Part shown: positions 16,500 to 25,651 of the stretch, one piece after another
Layout: each line of letters opens with the position of its first letter
How positions within the stretch are numbered: the stretch's first letter is position 1
Assembly: GCA_023460855.1 (NCBI GenBank)
Contig: JAEWOS010000020.1
Span: 85,832 to 149,831, forward strand
DNA length: 64,000 nucleotides
Direction of reading: 5' to 3'
From: Bacteroidota bacterium
Lineage (GTDB): Bacteria > Bacteroidota > Bacteroidia > Flavobacteriales > Weeksellaceae
Notes under the pieces: generated by a model
Database searches by the model: none
The model's input: only the letters and a program-made list of their open reading frames with translations
Told to the model about the DNA's origin: nothing
Program-made: the position numbers and the translations under genes

Positions 16500-16813
16500 T
16501 TTTTGTATTTTTTAAGACTGTCCAGTAGTTTTTCAGGATTTTGACTATTATCCCAGAATGAATAGATATAAATAATGGTGTCGATTTTTTGATAAATTAA
16601 ACTGAAATTTTCAAAATGAATCATTCGGATCTGTGAGTTATTAAATCTGATTCCTGATTGTGGAAACAAACAAATCTGCTCGATTTTTTCCTGTATTTTG
16701 AAATTTAATTTTTCAGAATATGTTGTGCTTTTATTGTGGCTATTCCAAAATTCGAATATTTCATTTCTTTGATTGACCGCAAGTTCAGACCAGATTACTG
16801 CCAATTCATCCAC
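16496..16813 (-). CDS. RelE/ParE-type toxin
   Basis: 105 residues starting at GTG (16813). The pattern AVIWSELAVNQRNEIFEFW, then an internal helix, GIRFNNSQIRMIHFENFSLIYQKID and TIIYIYSFWDNSQNPEKL, is that of the RelE/ParE superfamily: a small basic-to-neutral fold whose last strand is followed by a DNSQNP turn. Members either cleave ribosome-bound mRNA or poison gyrase; the sequence does not decide which. The start lies inside the upstream antitoxin gene (19-base overlap), and its stop overlaps the recF start. The pairing with the antitoxin is the main support. Confidence 0.85.
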   Translation of the reverse strand: MDELAVIWSELAVNQRNEIFEFWNSHNKSTTYSEKLNFKIQEKIEQICLFPQSGIRFNNSQIRMIHFENFSLIYQKIDTIIYIYSFWDNSQNPEKLLDSLKKYKK

Positions 16814-17100
16814 CTCTCATCTGCTTTTTTTAGTTCTTCGTTAGATATTGTTCTTCCGGCTTTAATGTCTTCTTCGGCAATTCTAATCATTTCCAGATGG
16901 GCATCTGAAAGTACAGTTGTTTCTTCCGAGAAATAAGCCGGAACCTTCGCTTTTGCTACTTCATAATTCGAACTATCATCACGAACTGAATTTGATTCAT
17001 TTGATTGAAAGAAACTTTGAATTTTTTGCAGTTTTTCCAAATCATTGCAATGAAAAATTTGTTCAATTAATAATAATTTGAGGTCTTTGGAATTTTCCAT
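16795..17100 (-). CDS. Antitoxin of a type II pair
   Basis: 101 residues from the ATG at 17100. It is acidic and helical, with a conserved-looking C-terminal segment (TTVLSDAHLEMIRIAEEDIKAGRTISNEELKKADERWM) that resembles the addiction-module antidote family often found with ParE/RelE toxins. The N-terminal helix (LKLLLIEQIFHCNDLEKLQKIQSFF) could dimerise. It overlaps the toxin gene by 19 bases. I see no clear ribbon-helix-helix or HTH DNA-binding domain. Confidence 0.78.
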   Translation of the reverse strand: MENSKDLKLLLIEQIFHCNDLEKLQKIQSFFQSNESNSVRDDSSNYEVAKAKVPAYFSEETTVLSDAHLEMIRIAEEDIKAGRTISNEELKKADERWMNWQ

Positions 17101-17127
17101 CTCCAATAATTTCAGTAAAGATAAAAA

Positions 17128-17883
17128 TTAAAAATTTCGAATCACAATAAGAATTAGAAACGGCAGCGCAGCGCAGAGCTCCACCCAGAACGAAAAATAA
17201 GAATCACGGTTGGTGTTTTCCGAGAAGTAAACCAGTTTAAAAGTAACCAGTGAAGTTAAAGTGAAGGCGACCGAAAACGATTCTCTCAGAAATAACACAG
17301 CCAGAATATTTGCTGCAAAAACCAGAGCATAGGCAAAATATTTGGTGTTTTGTACGCCGATTAATTTCGGAAAAGTGGTGACCTGATCATCGTGCATATC
17401 CCGAATATCAAAAGGCAGAACGAGCGCAGTTATGAAAAGCCAGGAAATCAGGAAAATTGGCCAGTGAAATTCCGGAAGAATGAGCCATGCGTTGATCAGC
17501 GCCCAGGTTAATCCGACGTAAAAGACTTTTAACAGCGGGATTTTCCGCACAAATTTTTCCAGAAAAAAAGAATTGTAAAGCAGTCCCAGCGCAACAATGA
17601 CCAGCCATTTCAGAAGTCGGATTTCATTATGGTTCAGATAAATCAGAACGGCAGAAATAATTCCTGTTAAAATATTGAAAATCAATATTTTGCGGAAGTG
17701 TTTCGAATGTTGATATTTGGTGTACAGATAACCGCTCCAGTATGTAATGAAAATAAGAATTACAGTTGGCAGGCGCAGAATTTCCTGTTCCAGCATAAAA
17801 AAAACAGCGAGCAATGTGCCGCAGACCGCAACAAAAAACTGGCTGTCCACGATGTATTTTTTTAGTACTTTTAAGAACTGCAT
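17128..17883 (-). CDS. UbiA-like integral membrane protein
   Basis: 251 residues from the ATG at 17883; the open frame begins ten codons earlier at a TTG. Seven to nine hydrophobic segments cover the whole length. The second aspartate-rich motif of UbiA prenyltransferases is present as PFDIRDMHDDQ (near residue 180), with a following FPKLIG. The first motif (NDxxDxxxD) has been replaced by YTKYQHSKHF, so the magnesium-diphosphate site looks incomplete. Function as a prenyltransferase is therefore doubtful. It is divergent from the macroglobulin gene, about 80 bases apart. Confidence 0.7.
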   Translation of the reverse strand: MQFLKVLKKYIVDSQFFVAVCGTLLAVFFMLEQEILRLPTVILIFITYWSGYLYTKYQHSKHFRKILIFNILTGIISAVLIYLNHNEIRLLKWLVIVALGLLYNSFFLEKFVRKIPLLKVFYVGLTWALINAWLILPEFHWPIFLISWLFITALVLPFDIRDMHDDQVTTFPKLIGVQNTKYFAYALVFAANILAVLFLRESFSVAFTLTSLVTFKLVYFSENTNRDSYFSFWVELCAALPFLILIVIRNF

Positions 17884-17962
17884 TTTTAACGGCTTCGGTA
17901 TTCCGGCATCCAACTGACGGACAAAAGTAACGAATCGGAATTTGGCTGAATAAAACAGAAGT

Positions 17963-20900
17963 ATGAAAAAAATCCTATTGCTGTTCCTGCTTTGCGGGAC
18001 ATTCTTAATGATGAGCGCACAGAATTACTACGACACCCAGTGGAAAAAAATCGAAACCAATTATAAACAGGGACTGTATAAAAGCAATCTCCCGATTATT
18101 CTTGAAATTCAAAACCGGGCAATTAAGGAAAGCAATGCGGTTCAGCTCATCCGTTCTCTGAAAGCGGAATTCAGTATTGTGAACCAAACGCAGGATGATA
18201 CTCAGAACGATGCGGCGTCACAGTTTTTTGCCAAACTTCAGACGATGGAATCTCAGCTGAAAGGCGAAGAAAAACTGATGTATAAAGTGCTTTTGGGAGA
18301 ATTTTTCAAGGAATATTACGATAACAATTATTGGAAAATTAACCAGAGAACCAATATCAACAACCAGGATTTTACGCAGATTGAAACCTGGAGCAAACTC
18401 GATTTCAAGAACTTTCTTTCCAAAAATTACAGCGAGCTTGAAACTGAAAAATCTGCATTGAAACAGGTTAAAATGGAGAAATACAAAGAAATTTTCTATA
18501 ATATAGAAAACCTGGAATATTTCCCGACTTTATTCGACTGGAATTCTTTGCAATATGTTGAATTTTTAAGCGACAATCAGCTTTTTACTCCCAATGAACT
18601 GAAAGTAAATCATCCGAAAATCAACGGGATTTTTGATGAACTGATTGCTCAGAATTCCGGAAATTCAAAACTTTATTTTCAGCATCAGAAACTGAGCTAC
18701 AACTGCGGATTTACCAACTGCAAAGACAAACTTTCACAGCTGAATAATCTTTACAAATCAGCTACAGAAGGCGATTACGAAGTGCTGATTGCTTCTGAAA
18801 TCGTGGATGAACTTGTGTCCGACAAAAAACATACGGAAGCACTTTCGCTGATCAGTCAGGTAAAGAAAACGTATCCGAAATCCAAATTTCTGAACAATAT
18901 AATTACGCGCGAAAATTCGATTGTGAATCCGTCGTTAAGCATTCATTACGAAGCGGAAACGCAGAGCAACAAACCGATTCAAATCGTTGCGGAACATAAA
19001 AATGTCGACAAATTTTCACTGAATATTTACGAAACTTCTGATTTGGAGGGTTTTATGAAGCATGTCCGCGATTCGTACAGAAATCCGTTTAGTTCTGTTA
19101 AGAAATCTTTGGTTCGCAAGGAAAATTTTGAAATTCAGAACAAAAAAGATTATCAAACGTACAGAACTTCCTACGAAATTAAACCGCTTCCTTCGGGAAT
19201 TTATCTGGTGGAATATGTGGTTGAAAATGCCATCCAGGAGAGTTTCTGGTTCATCGTCGGCGATTCCAGGATTATTTTTGAAAAGAAGGACCAGCGAAAT
19301 GTGGGTGTTATCCAGAAATTAGTGGACCGCGAGAACGGAAAACCTCTTGCAAACGAAAAAGTAGAATTTTATGAATATGTAAGAGGAAAGTCCATGATTA
19401 AAACCTCTGGAGCTACGGATAATAAAGGAAATGTGAATTTTCCAAAATCCACTAATGAGGATTACTACCGAACTTATGTGGTAAAAGATGGCAATAAAAA
19501 TTACAATCTGATTCAGTTTTACGGCTTATACAGTTCTGATTTCCAGGAAAGGAGACCAAGTTACAAAGCCCAGATTTTTATGGACAGAGCGATTTATCGC
19601 CCTGGACAAACGGTCTACTTTAAGGTAATTAATACCAAACTGGAAGGTGAAAAAGAAAGTGTTTCTGCGGGGATTAAACAAAAAATTTCCCTTTATGATG
19701 CTAATGGTGAAGAGCTTTCTTCTCAGGATTTCACTACTAATGAGTTTGGTTCTTACAATGGAACTTTCATCCTCCCAAAAGGCAAATTAAACGGAAGTTT
19801 CTCCTTAAGGATTAAAAGCGGAGACTATGGCGCGTACAAAGATTTCAAAGTAGAAGAATATAAAAGACCAAAATTTGAAGTAAGTTTTGAACCAATAAAA
19901 GAAGAATACAAATACGGTCAAACCATTGAACTGAAAGGAAAAGCGGTGATGTTTTCCGGAGTTCCGCTGTCGAATTCTACAGTGAATTATGAAATTAAAA
20001 AGAAAAATATCCGCTGGATGTATTTCTGGTGGTATCCACGTGGCAATGATAATGAAAATTCGATTTTAGGTTCCGTAAAAACTGATGAAAAAGGTGAGTT
20101 TACGATTGTTCTGGATCTGAAAAAAGATGAAACTCTGGATGGAATTCAGGTTGATAATTACGAAATTGAAGCGAGCGTAACGGACATCAACGGAGAAACA
20201 CAAATTGCAACAGAAAACGTGAAAGTGGCTTCTGTAACGCATTTCATCAAAGCCGACAATATCGGAAATTCTTTTGCACACGAAAATGTGAAAGTGAAAG
20301 TTGAAACCAAGAATTACAACGAACAGAATTTAAGCAAATCATACAACGTAAAACTTCATAAACTCCAGGAACCGCAGCGGATTTTCCGTGATAATTTTAA
20401 AGAGAAAGTTCAGAATTTACCACAATTATCCGAAACGGAATTCATACAGAAGTTTCCACATGATCGGTTCGATAAAGAAGAAGAAATTTCAAACTGGAAA
20501 ACTGAAAAAATCGTAGTTGAGAAAATCCAGCAACCGACAACCGACAACCAGCAATTGGATTTGGGGAAACTTGATCCTGGAACTTACAAACTGGAACTGT
20601 TCAATATCGAAGGCAAAGACACGATAAAATCGGTGCAGCATTTCCACGTCTGGGACAAAAGATTTTTGAGAGATTCGCAGAAACCTTTCCTTGAAGTCAT
20701 TCAGCCAAAAGAGGAAATCAAACGCGGTGAAAAAGCGAAAATTTATGTGTATTCTGCGATACCGAATGCTTTGGTGAATGTTTTTGTCCAGACCGGAAAC
20801 GGCGAAACCAAAACCGAAACGCTCAAAATGAAGAACGGTGTTCTCGCTTATGAAGTTCCGGTTCCATCCGATGAAAATATCGAAAATGTAGTTGTCCAGT

Positions 20901-23797
20901 TTCAGATGGTGGCATTTAACGATGTTCAGACTGAATCGGTTGATGTGAAAATTAAGAATGTTAAACAGGATCTTCGCATTGAAACGGTGACGTTCCGCGA
21001 TAAACTGCTTCCGAATTCCAAAGAAAAATGGACCGTTAAAATTCTCGGAAATGAAAACGAGAGAATCAATGCGGAAGTGTTGGCGAATATGTACGATATG
21101 TCTTTGGATCAGTTTGCCGTTAACAGATATTTATGGCAAACGTTGTTTTCCAGACCTGATTTTTTTGTCAATTACGATCTCCGAAATGGACTTTCTTCGG
21201 AATATTATGCAAAAAGAACAAAATACTTGCAGCAATATGAAGTGAATATTCCCCAATTCAACTGGTTTGATGGCGGGATTTACGGTGCGCCGAGGATTAT
21301 GAGACAATCAGCAGTTTACGCTGAAGAAGCAGTGATGGATGCAGCAATGCCGGCTCCAATGGCGAAAGCAGAAATGAGAGCAGCTGGTAATGCGATGGAT
21401 GAGTTACAAACTAATGCAGTGCAAGCATTAACTGGTAAAGTTTCCGGCTTACAGATTACACCAACCAAAGAATTGGAGAAAGTTCCGGTTCGCCAAAACT
21501 TAAACGAAACCGCATTTTTCTATCCGAATTTATTAACCGACAAAGACGGAAATATCAACTTTGAATTTACTTCTCCTGAAGCATTGACGAAATGGAAAAT
21601 GATGTTCCTCGCTCATACAAAAGATGCAAGAATCGCGGTTTTGGAAAAAGAAGTCATTACGCAGAAAGATTTTTCGGTAACGCCGAATTATCCAAGATTC
21701 TTGCGTGAAGGCGACGAACTGAATCTGCAGTCGAAACTTTCCAATTTGACTTTAAAGAGTTTGAACGGTTCTGCTTCTTTACAAATTTTAGATGCGATGA
21801 CGAATGAAGATCTTTCTTCAAAATTTGGTCTAAATAATTCGGTTCAGAACTTCAATCTTGGTGGAAACGGAAATTCCGTAGCTAACTGGAAAATCAAAGT
21901 TCCGAATGATGTGTCTTCGATTATTCTGAAAGTCGTTGCCAAAGCCGGAAACTTCAGCGACGGAGAACAAAAAGCCATTGCGATTCTGCCAAACAGAATG
22001 CTCGTTACCGATGCGCAACCGATTTTCGTGAAGGAAGGTCAGACCAAAACTTTCATCCTGAAAAATCTGGCTGAAAATACTTCCACAACGGCAACAAATG
22101 TTTCCAACACTTTGGAATTAACGACGAATCCGATTTGGGAAATTATGTTTGCATTGCCAAGTCTCAAAAATGATCCCAATCTTTCGGCGGATGTTCAGTT
22201 CAACAAATGGTTTGCGGATGTTCTGGCTTCAGAAATTTTCAAAGCCAATCCGAGAATGAAAACCGTTTTTGATGAATATCAGGACAAAGGTTTGCTGACT
22301 TCCAATCTGGAAAAAAATCAGGAATTGAAACAGTTGCTGCTCGAAGAAACGCCATGGGTTTTAGAAAGTAAAAATGAAACGGAACAGATGCAGAAACTGG
22401 CGAGATTGTTTGATGCGAATACGATGAGAAATTCCATCAATCAGGATTGGGACGATCTGAAAAAACTGCAGAATCCGGACGGAGGATTTTCGTGGCATCC
22501 AGGTTATCCGAGTTCGTATTACACGTCGCTCTACATTCTGAAAAATTTAGGCCGAATTAATGAATGGCTGAAAGGAAATCTTTCCGAATATCAAAGCGGA
22601 GAACAGAAAGAAATGGTTTCAAAACTGGTTTCTTACGTCGACAATGAAGTGAATAAATATTGGGATGTGAAACGCGAAAATGTTTGGAACAATTACGTTC
22701 TGGATTATCTTGACACGCGTCATTACTGGGAAAATCAGCATCCATTGAAAGGAAAAGGAGCCCAGCTGAAAACTTTAGTCATTCAGAAAGCGCCGAAAGC
22801 CGACATCAAAGATTTTACGTTCTTCGGTTTGCACAGAGCTGCGTTGTTGTTTGATCATTACAAACTGACGAATCTTTCCGGTAAATTAATGACGTATCTG
22901 AAAGAAACTTCCACAAACACCCAAACTCAGGGAGTTTACTGGAAACAGAACCTGAACGATTGGGGATGGTATTCTTCAAAAACCGTGAATCACGCCGGAG
23001 CTTTGGAAGCGTTCAATAAACTCACAAAAGATGAAAATTTCATCGAGGAAATGAAAATCTGGCTGATTACGCAAAAAGAAGTTTCAAGTTGGGATACTTC
23101 AAGAAGTACGGCGGAAGTGATTTATACGATTCTGAATTCCGGAAAATCCTGGACAGGAACTGAAAGCGACAAAGCAACAGTTGTCTGGGGCGGAAAAACG
23201 CTGGAAAATCCGGATACGAAAGCAACAGGTTACGTGAAATCTTCGGTAAAACCGGAAAGTGTTGACAGAAATTTAGGAACAGTAGCCGTTACAAAACCCG
23301 GTCCCGGAATTGTTCAGGGTGGCGTTTTCTGGCAGTATTATGAAGATCTGGACAAAATAAAATCTTCCGAAACTTACGTTTCAATTACGAAAGAACTGTA
23401 CAAAAAAATCAAGACTGAAAACGGCGAAGAACTGCAGAAAATTACATCTTCAACACCGCTGAAAGTCGGCGATAAAGTAACAGTGAGAATGATTCTGAAC
23501 ACCGACAGAAATATGGAATTCATTCACCTGAAAGACATGCGCGCTGCAGGTTTTGAACCTTTGGATGTGATTTCCGGTTATCAGTGGAAAAATAATCTGG
23601 GTTATTATCATAGTACGAAAGATGCTTCAACTAATTTCTATATTCAGTACATGCCGAAAGGAAAATATGTTTTTGAATACGATTTGGTTTGCAACGCATC
23701 CGGAACGTTCAGCAACGGAATTTCCACTTTGCAGAATTATTACGCACCGCAGATGAATGCACACACGAAAGGAACGAAAGTTTCTATTTCGGAGTAA
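17963..23797 (+). CDS. Alpha-2-macroglobulin-like protein lacking the thioester
   Basis: 1944 residues with a Sec signal peptide (MKKILLLFLLCGTFLMMSAQ). Macroglobulin MG2-type domain near 535-640 (KAQIFMDRAIYRPGQTVYF), further beta domains to about 1100, an A2M core near 1180-1270 (NETAFFYPNLLTDKDGN), then the alpha-helical thioester domain from about 1390 to 1700. At the place where bacterial homologues carry CAEQ or CLEQ, this protein reads LSADVQF (residues 1407-1413) with Ser1408 in place of Cys. No thioester can form. The bait/linker region before the A2M core is Met/Ala-rich and contains ALTGKVSGLQI (1155-1165), a pattern like a TonB plug. Bacterial homologues are periplasmic or surface protease traps. 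No pbpC is adjacent. Confidence 0.88.
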   Translation: MKKILLLFLLCGTFLMMSAQNYYDTQWKKIETNYKQGLYKSNLPIILEIQNRAIKESNAVQLIRSLKAEFSIVNQTQDDTQNDAASQFFAKLQTMESQLKGEEKLMYKVLLGEFFKEYYDNNYWKINQRTNINNQDFTQIETWSKLDFKNFLSKNYSELETEKSALKQVKMEKYKEIFYNIENLEYFPTLFDWNSLQYVEFLSDNQLFTPNELKVNHPKINGIFDELIAQNSGNSKLYFQHQKLSYNCGFTNCKDKLSQLNNLYKSATEGDYEVLIASEIVDELVSDKKHTEALSLISQVKKTYPKSKFLNNIITRENSIVNPSLSIHYEAETQSNKPIQIVAEHKNVDKFSLNIYETSDLEGFMKHVRDSYRNPFSSVKKSLVRKENFEIQNKKDYQTYRTSYEIKPLPSGIYLVEYVVENAIQESFWFIVGDSRIIFEKKDQRNVGVIQKLVDRENGKPLANEKVEFYEYVRGKSMIKTSGATDNKGNVNFPKSTNEDYYRTYVVKDGNKNYNLIQFYGLYSSDFQERRPSYKAQIFMDRAIYRPGQTVYFKVINTKLEGEKESVSAGIKQKISLYDANGEELSSQDFTTNEFGSYNGTFILPKGKLNGSFSLRIKSGDYGAYKDFKVEEYKRPKFEVSFEPIKEEYKYGQTIELKGKAVMFSGVPLSNSTVNYEIKKKNIRWMYFWWYPRGNDNENSILGSVKTDEKGEFTIVLDLKKDETLDGIQVDNYEIEASVTDINGETQIATENVKVASVTHFIKADNIGNSFAHENVKVKVETKNYNEQNLSKSYNVKLHKLQEPQRIFRDNFKEKVQNLPQLSETEFIQKFPHDRFDKEEEISNWKTEKIVVEKIQQPTTDNQQLDLGKLDPGTYKLELFNIEGKDTIKSVQHFHVWDKRFLRDSQKPFLEVIQPKEEIKRGEKAKIYVYSAIPNALVNVFVQTGNGETKTETLKMKNGVLAYEVPVPSDENIENVVVQFQMVAFNDVQTESVDVKIKNVKQDLRIETVTFRDKLLPNSKEKWTVKILGNENERINAEVLANMYDMSLDQFAVNRYLWQTLFSRPDFFVNYDLRNGLSSEYYAKRTKYLQQYEVNIPQFNWFDGGIYGAPRIMRQSAVYAEEAVMDAAMPAPMAKAEMRAAGNAMDELQTNAVQALTGKVSGLQITPTKELEKVPVRQNLNETAFFYPNLLTDKDGNINFEFTSPEALTKWKMMFLAHTKDARIAVLEKEVITQKDFSVTPNYPRFLREGDELNLQSKLSNLTLKSLNGSASLQILDAMTNEDLSSKFGLNNSVQNFNLGGNGNSVANWKIKVPNDVSSIILKVVAKAGNFSDGEQKAIAILPNRMLVTDAQPIFVKEGQTKTFILKNLAENTSTTATNVSNTLELTTNPIWEIMFALPSLKNDPNLSADVQFNKWFADVLASEIFKANPRMKTVFDEYQDKGLLTSNLEKNQELKQLLLEETPWVLESKNETEQMQKLARLFDANTMRNSINQDWDDLKKLQNPDGGFSWHPGYPSSYYTSLYILKNLGRINEWLKGNLSEYQSGEQKEMVSKLVSYVDNEVNKYWDVKRENVWNNYVLDYLDTRHYWENQHPLKGKGAQLKTLVIQKAPKADIKDFTFFGLHRAALLFDHYKLTNLSGKLMTYLKETSTNTQTQGVYWKQNLNDWGWYSSKTVNHAGALEAFNKLTKDENFIEEMKIWLITQKEVSSWDTSRSTAEVIYTILNSGKSWTGTESDKATVVWGGKTLENPDTKATGYVKSSVKPESVDRNLGTVAVTKPGPGIVQGGVFWQYYEDLDKIKSSETYVSITKELYKKIKTENGEELQKITSSTPLKVGDKVTVRMILNTDRNMEFIHLKDMRAAGFEPLDVISGYQWKNNLGYYHSTKDASTNFYIQYMPKGKYVFEYDLVCNASGTFSNGISTLQNYYAPQMNAHTKGTKVSISE

Positions 23798-23819
23798 TCT
23801 GAAATAATAAATAATCTCA

Positions 23820-23860
23820 AAATTCCGCTTCAGATTTATGGAGCGGAATTTATTTATATT
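23820..23860 (+). terminator. Terminator-like hairpin after the macroglobulin gene
   Basis: AATTCCGCT (23821-23829) pairs perfectly with AGCGGAATT (23842-23850), followed by a T-rich stretch. It runs directly into the promoter box of the next gene. Confidence 0.6.
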
Positions 23861-23862
23861 TG
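23855..23862 (+). promoter_or_regulatory. -7 box (TATATTTG) for the DUF1569 gene
   Basis: TATATTTG matches the consensus and places the start of transcription near 23869, downstream of the first possible ATG (23838). This favours the ATG at 23883 as the real start. Confidence 0.55.
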
Positions 23863-23882
23863 TTTGGACTAATACAAATGCT

Positions 23883-24338
23883 ATGGAAAACATCTTCGAT
23901 GCGAAGACTGCCCAGAATTATATCGACAGAATCAATAAACTCACCCCTGAAACCCAGCGAAAATGGGGGAAAATGAGTGTCGATCAGGTTTTGGCGCATA
24001 TGAACGTCGCGTATTCATTCATATTTGAACCTGAAAAGCAAAAGAAGCCCAATTTTCTGATGAAATTGATGCTGCAGAATTTTGTAAAGAAAAAAGTTGT
24101 GAGTGAAGAACCGTATAAGAAGAGTATGCCTACAAGTCCGGTTTTCATTATCCCGAATCGAAGGAATTTCGAAGAGGAAAAAAAGAAACTGATCGGGAAT
24201 ATACAGCGCGTTCAGCAACTGGGAAGAGAAGCTTTCGACGGTAAAGTGAACACGAGTTTCGGCGCAATGACCGCGCAGGAATGGAACAATATGCTCGCAA
24301 AACATCTGAATCATCATCTGTCGCAGTTTGGAGTCTGA
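23883..24338 (+). CDS. DUF1569 family protein (DinB-like fold)
   Basis: 151 residues from the ATG at 23883. The pattern FDAKTAQNYIDRINKLTPETQRKWGKMSVDQVLAHMN, with a histidine in LAHMN, and the C-terminal AQEWNNMLAKHLNHHLSQFGV fits DUF1569. The family belongs to the DinB/YfiT-like four-helix metalloproteins, and the spaced histidines could bind metal. Catalysis has not been shown for the family as far as I know. A longer start at 23838 would lie upstream of the predicted promoter box. Confidence 0.82.
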   Translation: MENIFDAKTAQNYIDRINKLTPETQRKWGKMSVDQVLAHMNVAYSFIFEPEKQKKPNFLMKLMLQNFVKKKVVSEEPYKKSMPTSPVFIIPNRRNFEEEKKKLIGNIQRVQQLGREAFDGKVNTSFGAMTAQEWNNMLAKHLNHHLSQFGV

Positions 24339-24386
24339 AATAATCGGCCTCTGAAATCCGACACCCTGCAATAAAAACACCAAATT

Positions 24387-24866
24387 ATGAAGAAAATACT
24401 GCTGCTTTTTCTGTTAAGCTCATCTTTTATTTTCGCTCAGATGCCCAATATTGAAGGTGTCTGGCTGAACAACTCAAAACCGTATTCCGGCACGATTGAT
24501 AAAGCGCAAATCAGACTGAAAATCAACATTTCCGAACAGAATAAAAAGAATGACCAGCAGTATTTCGTGGCAGGAAACAGCCTGCTAAATGGTGATAATG
24601 CGTCGAAATTTGAGGGCGTGATGACGATTACCAAATACCGCGACGGCAAAAAAAGGAGCTCGGTCTACGGCGAATATGAATTCGCGGAAGAGCCTGCAGG
24701 AAGCCATTCCGGAGTTTTTAAGGGGAAATTTGTCTACACTTTTTTCTGGAATAAAAAATTGCAGAAAATTGAAAGACAGTACGTGGAATTTACTGGAGAG
24801 TGGACCAGCTACGACGGAAAACTGAACTACAAAACCAACTGGACCAACCAGATTAAAACACCTTAA
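24387..24866 (+). CDS. Secreted beta-rich protein, function unknown
   Basis: 159 residues with a Sec signal peptide (MKKILLLFLLSSSFIFAQ). The mature part alternates short strands: NIEGVWLNNSKPYSGTID, FEGVMTITKYRDGKKRSS, GVFKGKFVYTFFWNKK and EFTGEWTSYDGKLNYKTNW. This looks like a small lipocalin-like or beta-barrel fold. No catalytic motif is visible. It begins a plus-strand run in which the next gene starts 3 bases after its stop, so it is likely cotranscribed with the membrane protein. Confidence 0.72.
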   Translation: MKKILLLFLLSSSFIFAQMPNIEGVWLNNSKPYSGTIDKAQIRLKINISEQNKKNDQQYFVAGNSLLNGDNASKFEGVMTITKYRDGKKRSSVYGEYEFAEEPAGSHSGVFKGKFVYTFFWNKKLQKIERQYVEFTGEWTSYDGKLNYKTNWTNQIKTP

Positions 24867-24868
24867 CA

Positions 24869-25273
24869 ATGCTCAGAAAAATTTTAGCGGTTGTTGCTGC
24901 AGTGTTCGCCGGAGGAATTCTGGTGAGCGTCGTGCAGTCTATCGGACATTCCATGTATCCGCTCCCTGCAGGAGCAGATCCTAATGATATGGAAGACATG
25001 AAAAAATATGTGGAAAGCGCACCGTTTATGGCGCTGTTTTTCGTGATTTTGTCTTACGCTGCAGGTGCTTTAACAGGCGGATTCGTTTCCACAATTATCG
25101 CAAACGACGGAAAGAAGACTTATGCCATCATCACGGGAATTATTTTTGTGATATTTTCAGTAATCATGATGTCGTCACTTCCAACTCCCATTTGGTTCTG
25201 GATCATGGGAATCCTGGTCTGGCTGCTGGTTCTGGCAGGCTGGAAACTTGCTGTATTATTAAGAAAAAAATAA
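24869..25273 (+). CDS. Small four-helix membrane protein
   Basis: 134 residues with about four membrane segments: LRKILAVVAAVFAGGILVSV, then about 49-75 (APFMALFFVILSYAAGALTG), 86-105 (YAIITGIIFVIFSVIMMSS) and 108-130 (PIWFWIMGILVWLLVLAGWK). A short acidic loop lies between the first two. I do not recognise the family with certainty; similar proteins in flavobacteria are unnamed. It starts 3 bases after the previous gene and precedes a VOC gene by 7 bases. Confidence 0.7.
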   Translation: MLRKILAVVAAVFAGGILVSVVQSIGHSMYPLPAGADPNDMEDMKKYVESAPFMALFFVILSYAAGALTGGFVSTIIANDGKKTYAIITGIIFVIFSVIMMSSLPTPIWFWIMGILVWLLVLAGWKLAVLLRKK

Positions 25274-25279
25274 ATAAAA

Positions 25280-25651
25280 ATGAATTTAGGAGCATTTTCA
25301 GTGAGTCTTTCGGTGAAGGATATTCATAAAGCGCTGGAATTTTACGAAAAACTGGGATTCACGCATAAAGGCGGAAACATGGATCAGAACTGGGTTGTTC
25401 TGAAAAACGGCAATGCTGTGATCGGACTTTTTCAGGGAATGTTTGAAGGAAACTGGCTGACATTCAATCCGGGTTGGGACGGAAACGCACAGAATCTGGA
25501 AGAATTCACCGATGTCCGGGATATTCAGAAACATCTGAAAGCAAACGGAATCAAACTCGACAAGGAAGCAGATGAAACCACCACCGGAATTGAACACATC
25601 ATGCTGAAAGATCCCGATGGAAACGTAATTCTGATCGACCAGCACAGATAA
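25280..25651 (+). CDS. VOC family (glyoxalase-like) protein
   Basis: 123 residues, one full VOC module of the glyoxalase/bleomycin-resistance type. FSVSLSVKDIHKALEFYEKLGF opens the first beta-alpha-beta-beta-beta unit, and IEHIMLKDPDGNVILIDQHR closes the second. The His in IEHIMLKDPDGN and the preceding unit offer a possible metal site. No substrate can be assigned. Its stop is followed directly by the ATG of the GNAT gene. Confidence 0.85.
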   Translation: MNLGAFSVSLSVKDIHKALEFYEKLGFTHKGGNMDQNWVVLKNGNAVIGLFQGMFEGNWLTFNPGWDGNAQNLEEFTDVRDIQKHLKANGIKLDKEADETTTGIEHIMLKDPDGNVILIDQHR

